Below, piece after piece: positions 28,356 through 37,106 of a DNA stretch of 56,989 nt (position 1 is its first letter; the number at the start of each line of letters is the position of its first letter). This DNA is from Coriobacteriia bacterium. Its GTDB lineage: Bacteria > Actinomycetota > Coriobacteriia > Anaerosomatales > Kmv31. Under the pieces are notes generated by a model. It was not told the origin of the DNA. It did no database searches and saw nothing but the letters and a program-made list of their open reading frames with translations. The position numbers were made by a program, and so were the translations under genes. Location of the stretch: positions 1-56,989 of the forward strand of contig JACUUM010000006.1 of NCBI GenBank assembly GCA_014859305.1, read 5' to 3'.

Positions 28356-30380
28356 CTACCAGCTCGCCTTCAGGCTCTCCCGGACGCCGGCGGTCGTGGT
28401 GGCGCCCATCCCGCTCCCGGCTGCCCCATCCGCGTCGGGTCCGCCGGCACGCGTGCGCTCGAAGCACTCCGCCACCCGCTCCGGCATGAAGCGCGTGAGC
28501 TGGGAGTAACCGTGAACGTCGGTGCCGGGGCGCCCGGCCAGGTAGTAGCGCAGCGGGTGGCACACGTAGAGGCGGTCGCGGGCGCGCGTGCACGCCACGT
28601 AGAAGAGCCGCCGCTCCTCCTCGATCTCCTCGGCCGATCCGGCGGCCATGTCGGAGGGGATGTTGCCGTCCGCGGCGTGTATGACGAACACCGCGTCGAA
28701 CTCCAGGCCCTTGGCCGAGTGCATCGTCGAGAGGTTCAGCCAGTCGTCGTCCAGCCCCGGTGTCCCGGCAGGGTCCTCCGTCCACGACGGCGGGTCGAGC
28801 GCGAGCTCGGCGATGAACCGCCCGCGCTCGCCGGATCGTGCCGAGGATGCCTCGAGCTGCTCCAGGTCCCGGAGGCGTGATGCCGCGTCGCCCCGGCGCG
28901 CGACGATCGCGGGCCCGAAGGCGTGCCGGACGGCGTGGAGCTGCGCGGGCAGCTCGAGCGGAGGGGCGCCGGCCAGCGTGCGCATCAGCGCCAGAAGAGC
29001 CGGCCAGGCTTCCCGGGCGGCGGTGGGCGGCTCGACCCGCTCCCATGCCGCGAACGACCCGCCCGCTTCGACCAGCGCTCCGGTCAGCCGGCGTGATGTG
29101 GCGGGTCCGACGCCGGGCACGAGCGCCAGCACGCGCGCCGCCGCCACCTCGTCCAGCGGGTTCTCGGCCAGCCGCAGGAACGCCAAGGCGTTCTTCACGT
29201 GGGCCGTCTCGGCGAAGCGCAGCCCTCCGTACTTGCGGAACGGGATGTCGCGCCGCGCCAGCTCCAGCTCGAGCGCGAGGCTGTGGTGTGCGGCGCGGAA
29301 GAGCACCGCCTGGTCGCGAAGGGCCGTCCCGCACTCCCGCAGCCGCAACGCCTCCGTGGCGACGAACGCGGCCTGCTCGTCCTCGTCTTGGCAGGTCACG
29401 AGGCGGGGCCGCTCGCCCGCGGGCCGGGTCGCGGTCAGCTCCTTGGGGTAGCGCTCCGACGCGAGCTCGATCACGCGGTTCGTCGCGGCGAGGACCTGCG
29501 GCGTGCTTCGGTAGTTGCGGTGAAGCGTCACCACCGCCGTTCCCGGGAAGCGCTTCGGGAAGTCGAGGATGTTGCGAACCGTGGCGGCACGGAACGAGTA
29601 GATCGCTTGGGCGTCGTCGCCGACGGCGGTGAGACCGCGCCCCTCTGGCGCCAGCAGGGAGAGGATCTCGGCCTGGACGGCGTTGGTGTCCTGGTACTCG
29701 TCGACGAGCACCGCGTCGAAGCGCGAGCGCACCTCGGGACCGGCGAACGGGTCGGCGAGCAGCGCGCGCCAGAAGACCAGCAGATCGTCGTAGTCGAGCA
29801 CGCGCTGCCGTTCCTTGCGGTCCACGTAGGCCTCGAAGAGCAGCCGCAGGTCCTCGGCGTGCTCCCGGCACCAGGGGAACGCCGACGAGAGGACGTCGGC
29901 GAGGCGCGAGCCCGAGTTCACGCAGCGGCTGTACACGTCCGAGCATGCCGAGGCGGACGGGAAGCGGCGCTCCGTCTTGGCCGGCCCCGACTCCGTGCGC
30001 ACCACGCCGAGGAGGTCCTGCGAGTCGCCGCGGTCGAGGATGGTGAAGGCGGGGTGCAACCCGATCGCCCCGCCGTGCAGGCGCAGCAGCCTCGCTGCCG
30101 TGGCGTGGAACGTCCCGCCCCACACCCGCCCGGCCGTCCGTGCCTCCGCGGCCTCCTCGGCGAGGATCGCGTCGACGCGGCGGAGCATGCCGGCGGCCGC
30201 GCGGCGCGTGAAGGTGAGCAGCAGGATCCGTGAGGGCGCGGTGCCGCACCGGATGAGGTGCGCGACGCGATGAGCGAGGGTGGCGGTCTTGCCCGTTCCC
30301 GCGCCCGCCACGACCAGCAGCGGCCCATCTCCGTGCGTGGCCGCCGCGAGCTGTTCGGGATTGAGGGAGGCGAACGCCAT
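28356..30380 (-). CDS. UvrD/PcrA-type superfamily 1 DNA helicase
   Basis: A 674-residue 3'-5' DNA helicase. Motif I VVAGAGTGKTATLAHRV (near 28), motif Ia LLTFTRRAA, motif II VDEYQDTNAVQAEIL (near 235), motif III GDDAQAIYSFR, motif IV HRNYRSTPQVLAATN, motif V STMHSAKGLEFDAVF (near 555) and motif VI RRLFYVACTRARDRLYV are intact. Such enzymes unwind damaged or recombining DNA and clear RecA. The ATG at 30380 follows GAGG on the minus strand. The promoter carries a perfect LexA box over its -35, so the gene should belong to the SOS regulon. It is a single gene, convergent with the exporter gene. Confidence 0.93.
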   Translation of the reverse strand: MAFASLNPEQLAAATHGDGPLLVVAGAGTGKTATLAHRVAHLIRCGTAPSRILLLTFTRRAAAGMLRRVDAILAEEAAEARTAGRVWGGTFHATAARLLRLHGGAIGLHPAFTILDRGDSQDLLGVVRTESGPAKTERRFPSASACSDVYSRCVNSGSRLADVLSSAFPWCREHAEDLRLLFEAYVDRKERQRVLDYDDLLVFWRALLADPFAGPEVRSRFDAVLVDEYQDTNAVQAEILSLLAPEGRGLTAVGDDAQAIYSFRAATVRNILDFPKRFPGTAVVTLHRNYRSTPQVLAATNRVIELASERYPKELTATRPAGERPRLVTCQDEDEQAAFVATEALRLRECGTALRDQAVLFRAAHHSLALELELARRDIPFRKYGGLRFAETAHVKNALAFLRLAENPLDEVAAARVLALVPGVGPATSRRLTGALVEAGGSFAAWERVEPPTAAREAWPALLALMRTLAGAPPLELPAQLHAVRHAFGPAIVARRGDAASRLRDLEQLEASSARSGERGRFIAELALDPPSWTEDPAGTPGLDDDWLNLSTMHSAKGLEFDAVFVIHAADGNIPSDMAAGSAEEIEEERRLFYVACTRARDRLYVCHPLRYYLAGRPGTDVHGYSQLTRFMPERVAECFERTRAGGPDADGAAGSGMGATTTAGVRESLKASW

Positions 30381-30420
30381 CGAGGACCTCGCGAGGGGTC
30401 GGTGCCCTGCCGTCGCGCCG

Positions 30421-30456
30421 AGGCTACCATGTCCGGCGTGGGCGAACAAGTGTTCG
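30421..30456 (-). promoter_or_regulatory. SOS-controlled promoter with LexA box
   Basis: CGAACAAGTGTTCG (30443-30456) matches every position of the Gram-positive LexA consensus CGAACRNRYGTTYG. On the minus strand its right half supplies a -35 TTGTTC (30449-30444), followed by exactly 17 bases and an extended -10 TGG-TAGCCT (30426-30421). LexA bound here would cover the -35. The transcript would begin about 34 bases before the helicase ATG. The rest of the 30381-30721 spacer shows only the plus-strand -10 of the next gene. Confidence 0.85.
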
Positions 30457-30709
30457 CTCCTCTTGCGCCCGCCCGCCGTTAGGCCGGGACCGAGCGCGGG
30501 AAAGAGAACCCGCCGTCACGCGGATCGGACGCGAGCGACGCGGTCGCCCATTCCCCGCAGCTCCGTCCGGGCGGTCATGGGGGGTACCGGCGCGTGACGG
30601 CAGCGCAAGGGCCGCCGCGGCGGCCGCCGGCGGGGAACGCGGCGGCCGGACGCGGCGGCTCGCGCACGTAGCGGGGGGTCCCGCCCGTCAGGCATCCGCC
30701 GAGCGGCGG

Positions 30710-30715
30710 TACAAT
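30710..30715 (+). promoter_or_regulatory. -10 box giving a leaderless transcript
   Basis: TACAAT ends six bases before the ATG at 30722. Initiation seven bases behind a -10 would fall on the A of ATG. No ribosome binding site is present ahead of the ATG, in agreement with a leaderless mRNA. Confidence 0.55.
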
Positions 30716-30721
30716 CCTGTC

Positions 30722-31594
30722 ATGTCGCCACCTCGTGCCGGTTCTCGGTTCGCCAGAGCGCTGGCGGGTGCGCCGGACGCGCCCGTCGCGGTCGGGCTGA
30801 CGTTCGCCCCTCCGGAGGTGCTGCTCGCCCTGGGCGGCTCCCGAGAGCCGGTCGAGGCGCTCCCCGGGGCCTGCGAGAAGCTCGACCTCGACTTCGTCTT
30901 CGTGCCCCCGGGGTCCGAGGCCGCGATGCCGGTCGTGGCCGAGCGCGCCTGCGAGCCCATCGCAGAGGTGGCGGCGCCTTTGGGTCGCGTGCTCCACCAG
31001 CTCGGATGGACCGACGGCCTGCGCGCCACGGCGGAGGACCCTTCCTCGCTTCGTCCCGCACTCGACGAGGCGGAGAAGAGCGCCGCGGAAGCGGTGCGAG
31101 TAGCGGCGGCCGCGGGCGCGGGTGCCGTCGTGCTCGCCGAGGACCTTACCGGATCGAGTGGCCCGCTGGTGCCGCCGGACTTCGCGTTCGCCGAGGTGTT
31201 CCCCCGCCTCCAGCGCCTCGCCGAGGCCGCCGCCGCGGGCGGGCTGCCGGCGCTGCTGCACACGGACGGGGACGCCCGCGCGTTCGTGTCGTCGGCGGCC
31301 CGCGCCGGCTTCGCCGGCGTACACGGGGGCGGCGGCCTCGAGCCCGAGGGAGTCGCGTCGCTGGTGGCGGCGGTGCGGCGCGCCAGACTCTCGTTCGTCG
31401 GCGGTATCCCGACCGTCGAGCTCGCCTCCGGGCCGATGCGCGCGGTGGCCGCCGGTTCCCGCGTGGGTCTGATCGCGCGCGCGGGCGGCGTCCTGCTCGC
31501 CGACGACGGCGGCATGTCGAGCGCCGCCGAGGCCTCCTCGTTCGTGAGCGCGCTCCAAGCGGCGCGGGAAGCGGCCGGGCGCGGCGATGCCTAG
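30722..31594 (+). CDS. uroporphyrinogen decarboxylase-like (UroD/MtaA fold) protein
   Basis: A 290-residue protein with the TIM-barrel pattern of the UroD superfamily: VVLAEDLTGSSGPLVPP, then PALLHTDGDARAFVSSAARAGF and the late FVGGIPTVELASG and LLADDGGMSSAAE. It is shorter than true HemE (about 350), and the N-terminal arginine-rich active-site segment of HemE is not evident. The superfamily also includes corrinoid methyltransferases (MtaA/CmuA) and proteins of unknown substrate. No heme genes are adjacent. Overlaps the next membrane gene by eight bases. Substrate unknown. Confidence 0.75.
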   Translation: MSPPRAGSRFARALAGAPDAPVAVGLTFAPPEVLLALGGSREPVEALPGACEKLDLDFVFVPPGSEAAMPVVAERACEPIAEVAAPLGRVLHQLGWTDGLRATAEDPSSLRPALDEAEKSAAEAVRVAAAAGAGAVVLAEDLTGSSGPLVPPDFAFAEVFPRLQRLAEAAAAGGLPALLHTDGDARAFVSSAARAGFAGVHGGGGLEPEGVASLVAAVRRARLSFVGGIPTVELASGPMRAVAAGSRVGLIARAGGVLLADDGGMSSAAEASSFVSALQAAREAAGRGDA

Positions 31595-32009
31595 CATCGG
31601 CGGCTACGTGGTGAACGGGCCCGCCGCGCCGCGCCCGGCGGTCGCCGCAGGACTGCTCGACGGGCTCGTCTCGCTGGCCGTCACGATGCTCGCCTGGCCG
31701 TTCCCCGTCATGCGGGCGGCCGTCCCGGTGCCGGCGCACGCCGTGGCGCTGCTCGCGACGCTCATGCTCGTGGACATGACCTACCGCGGACTCGCCGCGC
31801 GCCTGTGGGGACGCACCCTGCTCATGTACGTGTACGACCTCGCACTCAGCGGGCCCGAGCGCCCGTTCCCTCCGAGCATCTCGCTCGCCTGGGGGCTGGG
31901 GTGGACCGTCGCCTACGTGCCGGGTCTTCTCGGGGCGCGCGGCCTGCTGCACCCCGATACCGGGCTTCCGGCGCGGCTCTCGGGGCTCATCACCGTCGCC
32001 GCGAGGTAG
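31587..32009 (+). CDS. putative small membrane protein, possibly RDD-like
   Basis: 140 residues with three hydrophobic segments (about 18-45, 48-65 and 100-118). The first begins AAGLLDGLVSLAV, and the middle has AARLWGRTLLMYVYDLAL, faintly like RDD-family proteins (Arg, Asp, Asp pattern), but the match is weak. It starts inside the end of the UroD-like gene, so the two are co-translated. Function unknown. Confidence 0.6.
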   Translation: MPSIGGYVVNGPAAPRPAVAAGLLDGLVSLAVTMLAWPFPVMRAAVPVPAHAVALLATLMLVDMTYRGLAARLWGRTLLMYVYDLALSGPERPFPPSISLAWGLGWTVAYVPGLLGARGLLHPDTGLPARLSGLITVAAR

Positions 32010-32130
32010 GACCGGGATGCATGGCGGGGGCGGCGGGCGCGCGTCGTGCTCCACGCCCAACGGGTAGATAGCGCGAGATGCGAGCATGCGCACCCGAGCC
32101 GGTGCGCCGATCCCAGGGAGGCGGCGGCCT

Positions 32131-32454
32131 ATGCCGGTCTACATCATGTTGACGAAGCTCACGGACAAGGGAGCGGAGACGATCAGGGAGAACCCGGAGC
32201 GCATCCTCGAGGTCGACAGGGAGATCCAGGAGATGGGAGCGACCGTGCGCGAGCAGTACGCGACGCTCGGGGAGTACGACTTCGTGAACATCCTGGAGGC
32301 GCCGGACAACGTGACGGCCGAGAAGGTCTCTCTCGCCCTCGCTTCCCGAGGGACGATACGCATCGAGACCTTGCCGGGGATACCCGTCGCCGAGCTGGTC
32401 GACAGGCTGAGCTCCGAGAGGATGGCGGGTTCCGGGGCGTACGCCGGGTACTGA
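32131..32454 (+). CDS. GYD-domain protein
   Basis: A 107-residue small protein with the GYD signature: the N-terminal strand VYIMLTKLTDKGAETIRENP, and TLGEYDFVNILEAPDN, where the GEYD triad gives the family its name (near residue 48). The family forms dimeric ferredoxin-like folds and has no assigned function. The ATG at 32131 follows GGGAGGCGG. An in-frame ATG 45 bases upstream lacks a good site. Confidence 0.85.
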   Translation: MPVYIMLTKLTDKGAETIRENPERILEVDREIQEMGATVREQYATLGEYDFVNILEAPDNVTAEKVSLALASRGTIRIETLPGIPVAELVDRLSSERMAGSGAYAGY

Positions 32455-32486
32455 CCCTCGCGTCGGGGGGAGCATCCGCGAGCGAC

Positions 32487-32511
32487 GGGGGCCGCTCGTC
32501 GAGCGGCCCCC
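32487..32511. terminator. bidirectional hairpin between convergent genes
   Basis: GGGGGCCGCTC-GTC-GAGCGGCCCCC is a perfect 11-bp stem with a 3-base loop, placed between the convergent GYD and DUF1540 genes. No T-run on either side. Confidence 0.65.
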
Positions 32512-32535
32512 GGGGTCGAGATGGCAGAGCCCCTC

Positions 32536-32835
32536 TCACGCCGGCATCTCGGGCCGGTAGGTCACGCAGTCCGCGTGCTGCTCGTGCGATCCGACGGTGA
32601 TCCCGGCGGCGTCGCAATCCCGGTTCGAGTTGAAGTGGCACTGCGTCATGTCGCAGGCGCCCACCTCTCCCTCGTCGCGAGCCCTCTCGATCGCACCGGA
32701 GGTCGTGAAGGTATCGCACGTGGCGTGCCCGGCGCCGACTTGGATCTCCTCGGCATGGCACTCCTCGGCCTGATTGTACGAGCACTGAGTGACCATGCAC
32801 GTCAGTACGGACCCTTCTTCCTGCATGAACTTCAT
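32536..32835 (-). CDS. tandem DUF1540 cysteine-rich protein
   Basis: 99 residues containing two copies of the DUF1540 module. Copy one runs over residues 13-42 (CMVTQCSYNQAEECHAEEI, then CDTF) and copy two over 60-92 (CDMTQCHFNSNRDCDAAGI, then CVTY). Each has four cysteines, so eight in all, spaced for metal binding, probably zinc or iron. Such proteins are frequent in anaerobic Firmicutes and actinobacteria and are of unknown function. The sequence has no signal peptide. The ATG at 32835 was taken; M4 is an alternative. Confidence 0.85.
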   Translation of the reverse strand: MKFMQEEGSVLTCMVTQCSYNQAEECHAEEIQVGAGHATCDTFTTSGAIERARDEGEVGACDMTQCHFNSNRDCDAAGITVGSHEQHADCVTYRPEMPA

Positions 32836-32951
32836 ACCGTCCTCACACTCCTCGTCCTCGGCCGGCCGCTGCTGCCTTCTCTTCCCTCGTCGCGCCGCGA
32901 GCTAAACGACGTCGCTCTGGCCGCCGGGCCTCCCGGCACCCCGCCTCCTTC

Positions 32952-32960
32952 TGGTAGCAT
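32952..32960 (+). promoter_or_regulatory. extended -10 giving a leaderless glycosyltransferase transcript
   Basis: TGG-TAGCAT ends eight bases before the ATG at 32969. The transcript would start at or within a base of the ATG. Confidence 0.55.
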
Positions 32961-32968
32961 GCCCAGTC

Positions 32969-34195
32969 ATGAGGATCCTCCAGGTCGGCCCGGTGCCACC
33001 CGAGGCCGGCGGCGTGTCCGCGGGCGGGATCCCTTCACACCTGTGGGGCCTCGCCCGCGCTCTTCGCGATCGCGGTCACGAGGTCGCGGTGCTCGCCGAC
33101 AACGTCCCCTACGTCGAGCCCTGGCCGCGCCTCCGTGACGGCGTCGCCGTCTTCGGCACCGCCGGGTTCCGCGGCCCTCGACGCTCTCGTGCCCTCGCGG
33201 GGCCCACGGCGCTCGCGGTCCCCCGGCTCAAGGCGCACTTCGGCACGGCCTGGTCCTGGCGCTGGGTGGCCTCCAAGGCCGCGGCCTTCTCCGAGGCGCG
33301 CTCGGCCTTCGCCCCCGAGGTCGCCCACGTCCACGCCCCCGAGGCCCGCTTCCCGTTCGCCGCGATGCTCGCTCGAGTACCGGTGGTCTCCACCGTGCAC
33401 TCGACCCACTACATCGAGTTCGCCGAACCCGCCCGCGAGGAGGCGCACCGGGCGCTGGTGCGCCGAAACGTGGCGCTCGCGCGCGACCTGGTCTTCGTGA
33501 GCCGGTTCGTCGAGGGCCGGTACGAGCGGCTCTTCGGCGACTCGATGCGACGGGTCCGCCGCCACGTACTGCCCAATCCGCTGGACGCCTCGGCGTTCAG
33601 GCCGGTGCCGCGTCGCGAGGCCCGCGCCCGCCTGTGCGTCGATGCCGACGAACCGGTGCTGCTCTTCGTGGGGGCGCTCATCCCGCGCAAGGACCCCGCT
33701 TCCCTGCTTGAGGCCGCCGCCCTGCTGCACGAACGCGGGACCTCACCGCGCGTGCTTCTCGTCGGCGAGGGCCCCGAGGAGGCGGCCCTGCGCGACCTCG
33801 CCCGCAGCCGCGGGATCGACGGGCGGGTGCGCTTCGAGGGGGTCAAGCCCTCCGCCGCGCTTTCCGACTACTACAGCGCGGCGGATCTCTTCGTCCTGCC
33901 CAGCCTGATGGAGAGCTTCGGGCTCGTGTTCGTGGAGGCCATGCTGTGCGGTTGTCCGGTCGTCGGCACCCCGGACGTCCTCGGAGAGGTGCTTCCCGGG
34001 GACGCGTACGGCATCCAGGCGCCTTCCGGAGACCCCGCAGCGCTGGCCGGCGCCATCTCCGCGGCGATGGACCGCCGGTGGGATCGAGAGGCGCTGCGCC
34101 GGTGGGGCGAGGGCTTCGACTGGGGGAGCAGGATCGCCGGCTTCGAGCGGCTCTACGAGGGGTTGCTCGAGCGCGGGGGCGGCGTGCGCCGCTAG
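32969..34195 (+). CDS. glycosyltransferase family 4 protein
   Basis: A 408-residue GT-B glycosyltransferase that would transfer a sugar from an NDP-sugar to a glycan, lipid or small acceptor in the cytoplasm. The N-terminal acceptor domain starts with MRILQVGPVPPEAGG and the glycine-rich loop GGIPSHLWGLARAL. The C-terminal donor domain begins at LLFVGALIPRKDPASLLEA (near 230) and has the EX7E motif in PSLMESFGLVFVEAMLCGCPVVGT (near 315). No polysaccharide or lipid gene is adjacent, so the acceptor is unknown. It has its own promoter, with no leader. Confidence 0.88.
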   Translation: MRILQVGPVPPEAGGVSAGGIPSHLWGLARALRDRGHEVAVLADNVPYVEPWPRLRDGVAVFGTAGFRGPRRSRALAGPTALAVPRLKAHFGTAWSWRWVASKAAAFSEARSAFAPEVAHVHAPEARFPFAAMLARVPVVSTVHSTHYIEFAEPAREEAHRALVRRNVALARDLVFVSRFVEGRYERLFGDSMRRVRRHVLPNPLDASAFRPVPRREARARLCVDADEPVLLFVGALIPRKDPASLLEAAALLHERGTSPRVLLVGEGPEEAALRDLARSRGIDGRVRFEGVKPSAALSDYYSAADLFVLPSLMESFGLVFVEAMLCGCPVVGTPDVLGEVLPGDAYGIQAPSGDPAALAGAISAAMDRRWDREALRRWGEGFDWGSRIAGFERLYEGLLERGGGVRR

Positions 34196-34233
34196 GACCG
34201 GACACCGCCGCCCTACCAAGGGGTCGTGGGCGA

Positions 34234-34242
34234 TGCTAGCAT
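34234..34242 (+). promoter_or_regulatory. extended -10 promoter of the chemosensory operon
   Basis: TGC-TAGCAT about 100 bases before the TTG start at 34344. A hairpin CGCACCG-CT-CGGTGCG (34271-34286) lies in the leader. Confidence 0.5.
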
Positions 34243-34343
34243 TCGTACTGCGCCCGCGGACGAGTCCGGACGCACCGCTCGGTGCGCGCGCACGCTTTCC
34301 GGCCCTGCGACGGCAGCCGTCCCACACGGCTCGGAGGTGACCG

Positions 34344-35090
34344 TTGGCACTGGAGGGAAACCTCAGGGATTTCTCGCTCCCGGACATGTTCCGCCTGCTC
34401 GCGTCCGGGAGGAAGACCGGGACCCTTTACATGGAGAACGGCGAGGCGACCGGCAAGGTCTGCTTCGACTCGGGCAGGGTCTTCTTCGCCTCGTCCAACT
34501 GGAACCGGGAGTCGCTCGGCCGCCGGCTCGCGCGAGCGGGGGTGATCTCGGAGAAGCAGCTCCGCCAGGCCCTGGGCCTCCAGAAGATCCAGAAGAAGGA
34601 GAAGGCGGGGCGCCGCCTCGGCCAGATCCTCGTGGACGAGGGCTACCTGGAGGCCAAGGTGCTCGAGAGCTTCATCCAGGAGCAGATCAACGATACGCTG
34701 TTCGACCTCTTCAGGTGGGAGGAGGGTCAGCTGCGCTTCGAGCCGGAGGACACGTGTGAGGAGGAGGACATCGGCATCTCGGTCTCGGTCGAGAACGTCA
34801 TCATGGAGTCCTCGCGCCGGCTCGAGCTGTGGAACCGCATCAGGCAGAAGATCCCCACACTGGAGACCGAGTTCGTGATGGCGGCAGGGCCCGGCGACAA
34901 GTCCATGGAGATCCACCTGAAGCCCAAAGAGTGGATGCTCCTGTGCTACCTGCACGGCGGGCGCTCGGTACGGGAACTGGCGCAGCTCACCGGCTACAAC
35001 GACTTCGAGACAGCGAAGATCCTCTTCGGCATGTACTCGGCGGGGCTGATCGAGAAGGCCTTCGACGAGGAGTCGGCGGCGGAGCTCTAA
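34344..35090 (+). CDS. DUF4388 domain protein, first gene of the chemosensory operon
   Basis: 248 residues. The N-terminal 100 fit DUF4388 (MALEGNLRDFSLPDMFRLLA, SGRKTGTLYMENGEATGKVCFDSG), a domain also found in PatA-type response regulators and in gliding or pilus-related signalling proteins. A helical C-terminus follows, probably a winged helix (EWMLLCYLHGGRSVRELAQLTG). The start is TTG at 34344, justified by the perfect ribosome site GGAGGTGA at 34333-34340. The longer frame from 34226 crosses the leader hairpin. It lies three bases before cheR, so it belongs to the same operon and probably links the receptors to the pilus machinery, by inference only. Confidence 0.85.
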   Translation: MALEGNLRDFSLPDMFRLLASGRKTGTLYMENGEATGKVCFDSGRVFFASSNWNRESLGRRLARAGVISEKQLRQALGLQKIQKKEKAGRRLGQILVDEGYLEAKVLESFIQEQINDTLFDLFRWEEGQLRFEPEDTCEEEDIGISVSVENVIMESSRRLELWNRIRQKIPTLETEFVMAAGPGDKSMEIHLKPKEWMLLCYLHGGRSVRELAQLTGYNDFETAKILFGMYSAGLIEKAFDEESAAEL

Positions 35091-35093
35091 CCG

Positions 35094-36629
35094 ATGCTGG
35101 AGCCCCTCGGCCTGCCAAAGGACCTCACCGCCGATGAGTTCACCCGCTTCCGGGACTACATCAACGGCCACTCAGGCATCTACCTGGAGGACAGCAAGCG
35201 GGATTCGCTGCGGATCTCGCTGGTGACCCGTACCACCCGCCGCGGTTTCGAGAGCTTCGACGAGTACTTCCGCATCCTCACGGCCGACGAGGACGAGTTC
35301 AAGGAACTCATGAACCTCGTCACCATCAACGAGACGAGCTTCTTCCGGTTCCCGGCTCAGTTCGAGGCGCTGCGCGACCACGTGCTCCCGGAAGTGATGC
35401 GCTCGCGGCCGCAAGGGAGGCAGCACGCGATCCGGATCTGGTCGGCGGGGTGCTCCACGGGCGAGGAGCCGTACTCGATCGCGATAACGCTGGCCGAAGC
35501 GGGGCTGGAGGGCCTCGGCCGGCAGCCGCACGTGCTGGGGACGGACGTGTCGACCGCCGCTCTGAACGTGGCCCGCCGCGCGGTCTACTCAACGAAGTCG
35601 CTGCTCAACGTCCCGCCGGAGGTGGTCAGAAGGCACTTCGAGGAGACCGAGGCGGGGCAGCGCGTCCGCAGGCAGACGCGCTCGATGGTGGAGTTCTCGT
35701 ATCACAACCTCATCAAGGAGCCGTACCCGCTGTCCCTCATGGGAGCATGGGACGCCGTCTTCTGCCGCAACGTCACCATCTACTTCAAGCTCGAGTCGAC
35801 CCGCCGTGTCGTCGAGAACTTCTACCGGATGCTCAACCCCGGCGGCTACCTCTTCGTCGGGCACTCCGAGACGCTCACCAACATCTCCTCGGCGTTCGAG
35901 CCGCTCGAGGTCGGAGGCGTGTTCCTCTACCGGAGACCCGTCGCGAGGCCCTTCGCGGTCGCGCCGCTCCAGGTCCCGCCGGCCGCTCCCGACGGCAAGG
36001 CACGGCCGGACGGCGCCGGGACGACGAAGCGGTGCGCCGTCGCGAAGGCCGAGAGCGGTACGTCCCGGCCGGAGCCCGCCGACGGGGCGAGCGAGGTCGA
36101 GGCATCCTCCGAGACCGAGGCCCTCTTCGAGGAGGCTCGCCGGCTCGCCGGAACGGGGCGGCCAGAGGAGGTCCTGGCCGTGGTCGAACGGCTCGAGGAG
36201 GCGGACCCCGAGGGGGCGGAGGCCCACCTGCTCGCCGCGTACGTGCATGCCGACCTCGGTGATTACGCCGAGGCGCTCGCCGCTTGCCGCCGCGCGCTGG
36301 CGGTGAACCCGTTGCTGCCTTCGGCGCGATTCATCCTCGGCATCATCCACCAGCGCCAAGGGGACGTCCCCAGCGCGGTGTCGGAGCTGAAGAAGACGAT
36401 CTACATCGACGCCGACTTCGCCCTGGCGCACTTGAACCTCGGCAACCTCTACAAGTCCCAGCGCAAGTGGGATGCGGCGTCCCGCAGCTACGAGAACGCG
36501 CTGAGGGCGCTGTCCGTTGAACCTCGCGGCGAGTGGTCGGTGTTCATGGGCGGCTTCCAGACCGATCTGCTCGTCAAGACGGTCGAGCGTTCTCTGCTAG
36601 AGTGTCGGAAGGCGTCCTCGGACGGCTAG
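35094..36629 (+). CDS. cheR: CheR-type chemoreceptor methyltransferase with C-terminal TPR repeats
   Basis: Methylates glutamates of chemoreceptors using S-adenosylmethionine. 511 residues: the CheR all-helical N-terminus (residues 1-80), the SAM-binding domain (IRIWSAGCSTGEEPYSIAITL near 122, VLGTDVSTAALNVARRA, DAVFCRNVTIYF near 225, GGYLFVGHSETL), then a charged linker and a TPR region from about 345 (AEAHLLAAYVHADLGDYAEAL, LAHLNLGNLYKSQRKWDAAS). CheR-TPR fusions are typical of alternative chemosensory systems that control pili, development or biofilms rather than flagella. The ATG follows the DUF4388 stop by three bases. Confidence 0.93.
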   Translation: MLEPLGLPKDLTADEFTRFRDYINGHSGIYLEDSKRDSLRISLVTRTTRRGFESFDEYFRILTADEDEFKELMNLVTINETSFFRFPAQFEALRDHVLPEVMRSRPQGRQHAIRIWSAGCSTGEEPYSIAITLAEAGLEGLGRQPHVLGTDVSTAALNVARRAVYSTKSLLNVPPEVVRRHFEETEAGQRVRRQTRSMVEFSYHNLIKEPYPLSLMGAWDAVFCRNVTIYFKLESTRRVVENFYRMLNPGGYLFVGHSETLTNISSAFEPLEVGGVFLYRRPVARPFAVAPLQVPPAAPDGKARPDGAGTTKRCAVAKAESGTSRPEPADGASEVEASSETEALFEEARRLAGTGRPEEVLAVVERLEEADPEGAEAHLLAAYVHADLGDYAEALAACRRALAVNPLLPSARFILGIIHQRQGDVPSAVSELKKTIYIDADFALAHLNLGNLYKSQRKWDAASRSYENALRALSVEPRGEWSVFMGGFQTDLLVKTVERSLLECRKASSDG

Positions 36630-36714
36630 GCGTTGTGCGTCGGACGCCTAAAGCGAGCCGTGCCACACGACCGATACAGTAGTGACGCGCACGTCGGGTG
36701 TGGAGGGAGTCCTG

Positions 36715-37095
36715 ATGGCGAACGCGCGCATCCTCGCGGTCGACGACAGCCCAACGGTCCTCGAGATGATCAAGGCCATCCTGGTCGGGGGCGGCTACGA
36801 GGTGATCACCGCCGCGGACGGCGCCGAGGCGCTGGAGACCGCGCGGGCGGAGATGCCCGACCTGATCCTGCTCGACGTGATGCTGCCGAAGCTGGACGGC
36901 TACCGCGTCTGCCGGCTGCTCAAGTTCGACGCCAAGTACAAGGCGATCCCGATCGTCATGCTGACGGCCAAGACCGAGGAGCAGTCGATGGCAACGGGCA
37001 TCCGCACCGGAGCGAACCAGTACCTCACTAAGCCGATCGAGCCCGAGAAGCTGCTCTCGGCGGTCGCCGAGGAACTGTCCAAGGTCCAGGGGTAG
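36715..37095 (+). CDS. single-domain response regulator (CheY-like)
   Basis: 126 residues of a pure receiver domain: DD in ILAVDDSPTVLEM (residues 10-11), phospho-acceptor aspartate in LILLDVMLPKLDGY (near 54), the threonine in VMLTAKTEE and the lysine in YLTKPIEPE. All are conserved, so phosphorylation by the CheA of this operon is expected. The output partner is not flagellar by context. It may be the pilus motor or the PilB-like protein encoded next. Start ATG 36715 behind GGAGGGAG. A possible internal promoter (TACAGT, 36675) lies in the 85-base gap after cheR. Confidence 0.93.
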   Translation: MANARILAVDDSPTVLEMIKAILVGGGYEVITAADGAEALETARAEMPDLILLDVMLPKLDGYRVCRLLKFDAKYKAIPIVMLTAKTEEQSMATGIRTGANQYLTKPIEPEKLLSAVAEELSKVQG

Positions 37096-37106
37096 GCGGG
37101 TCCGGC

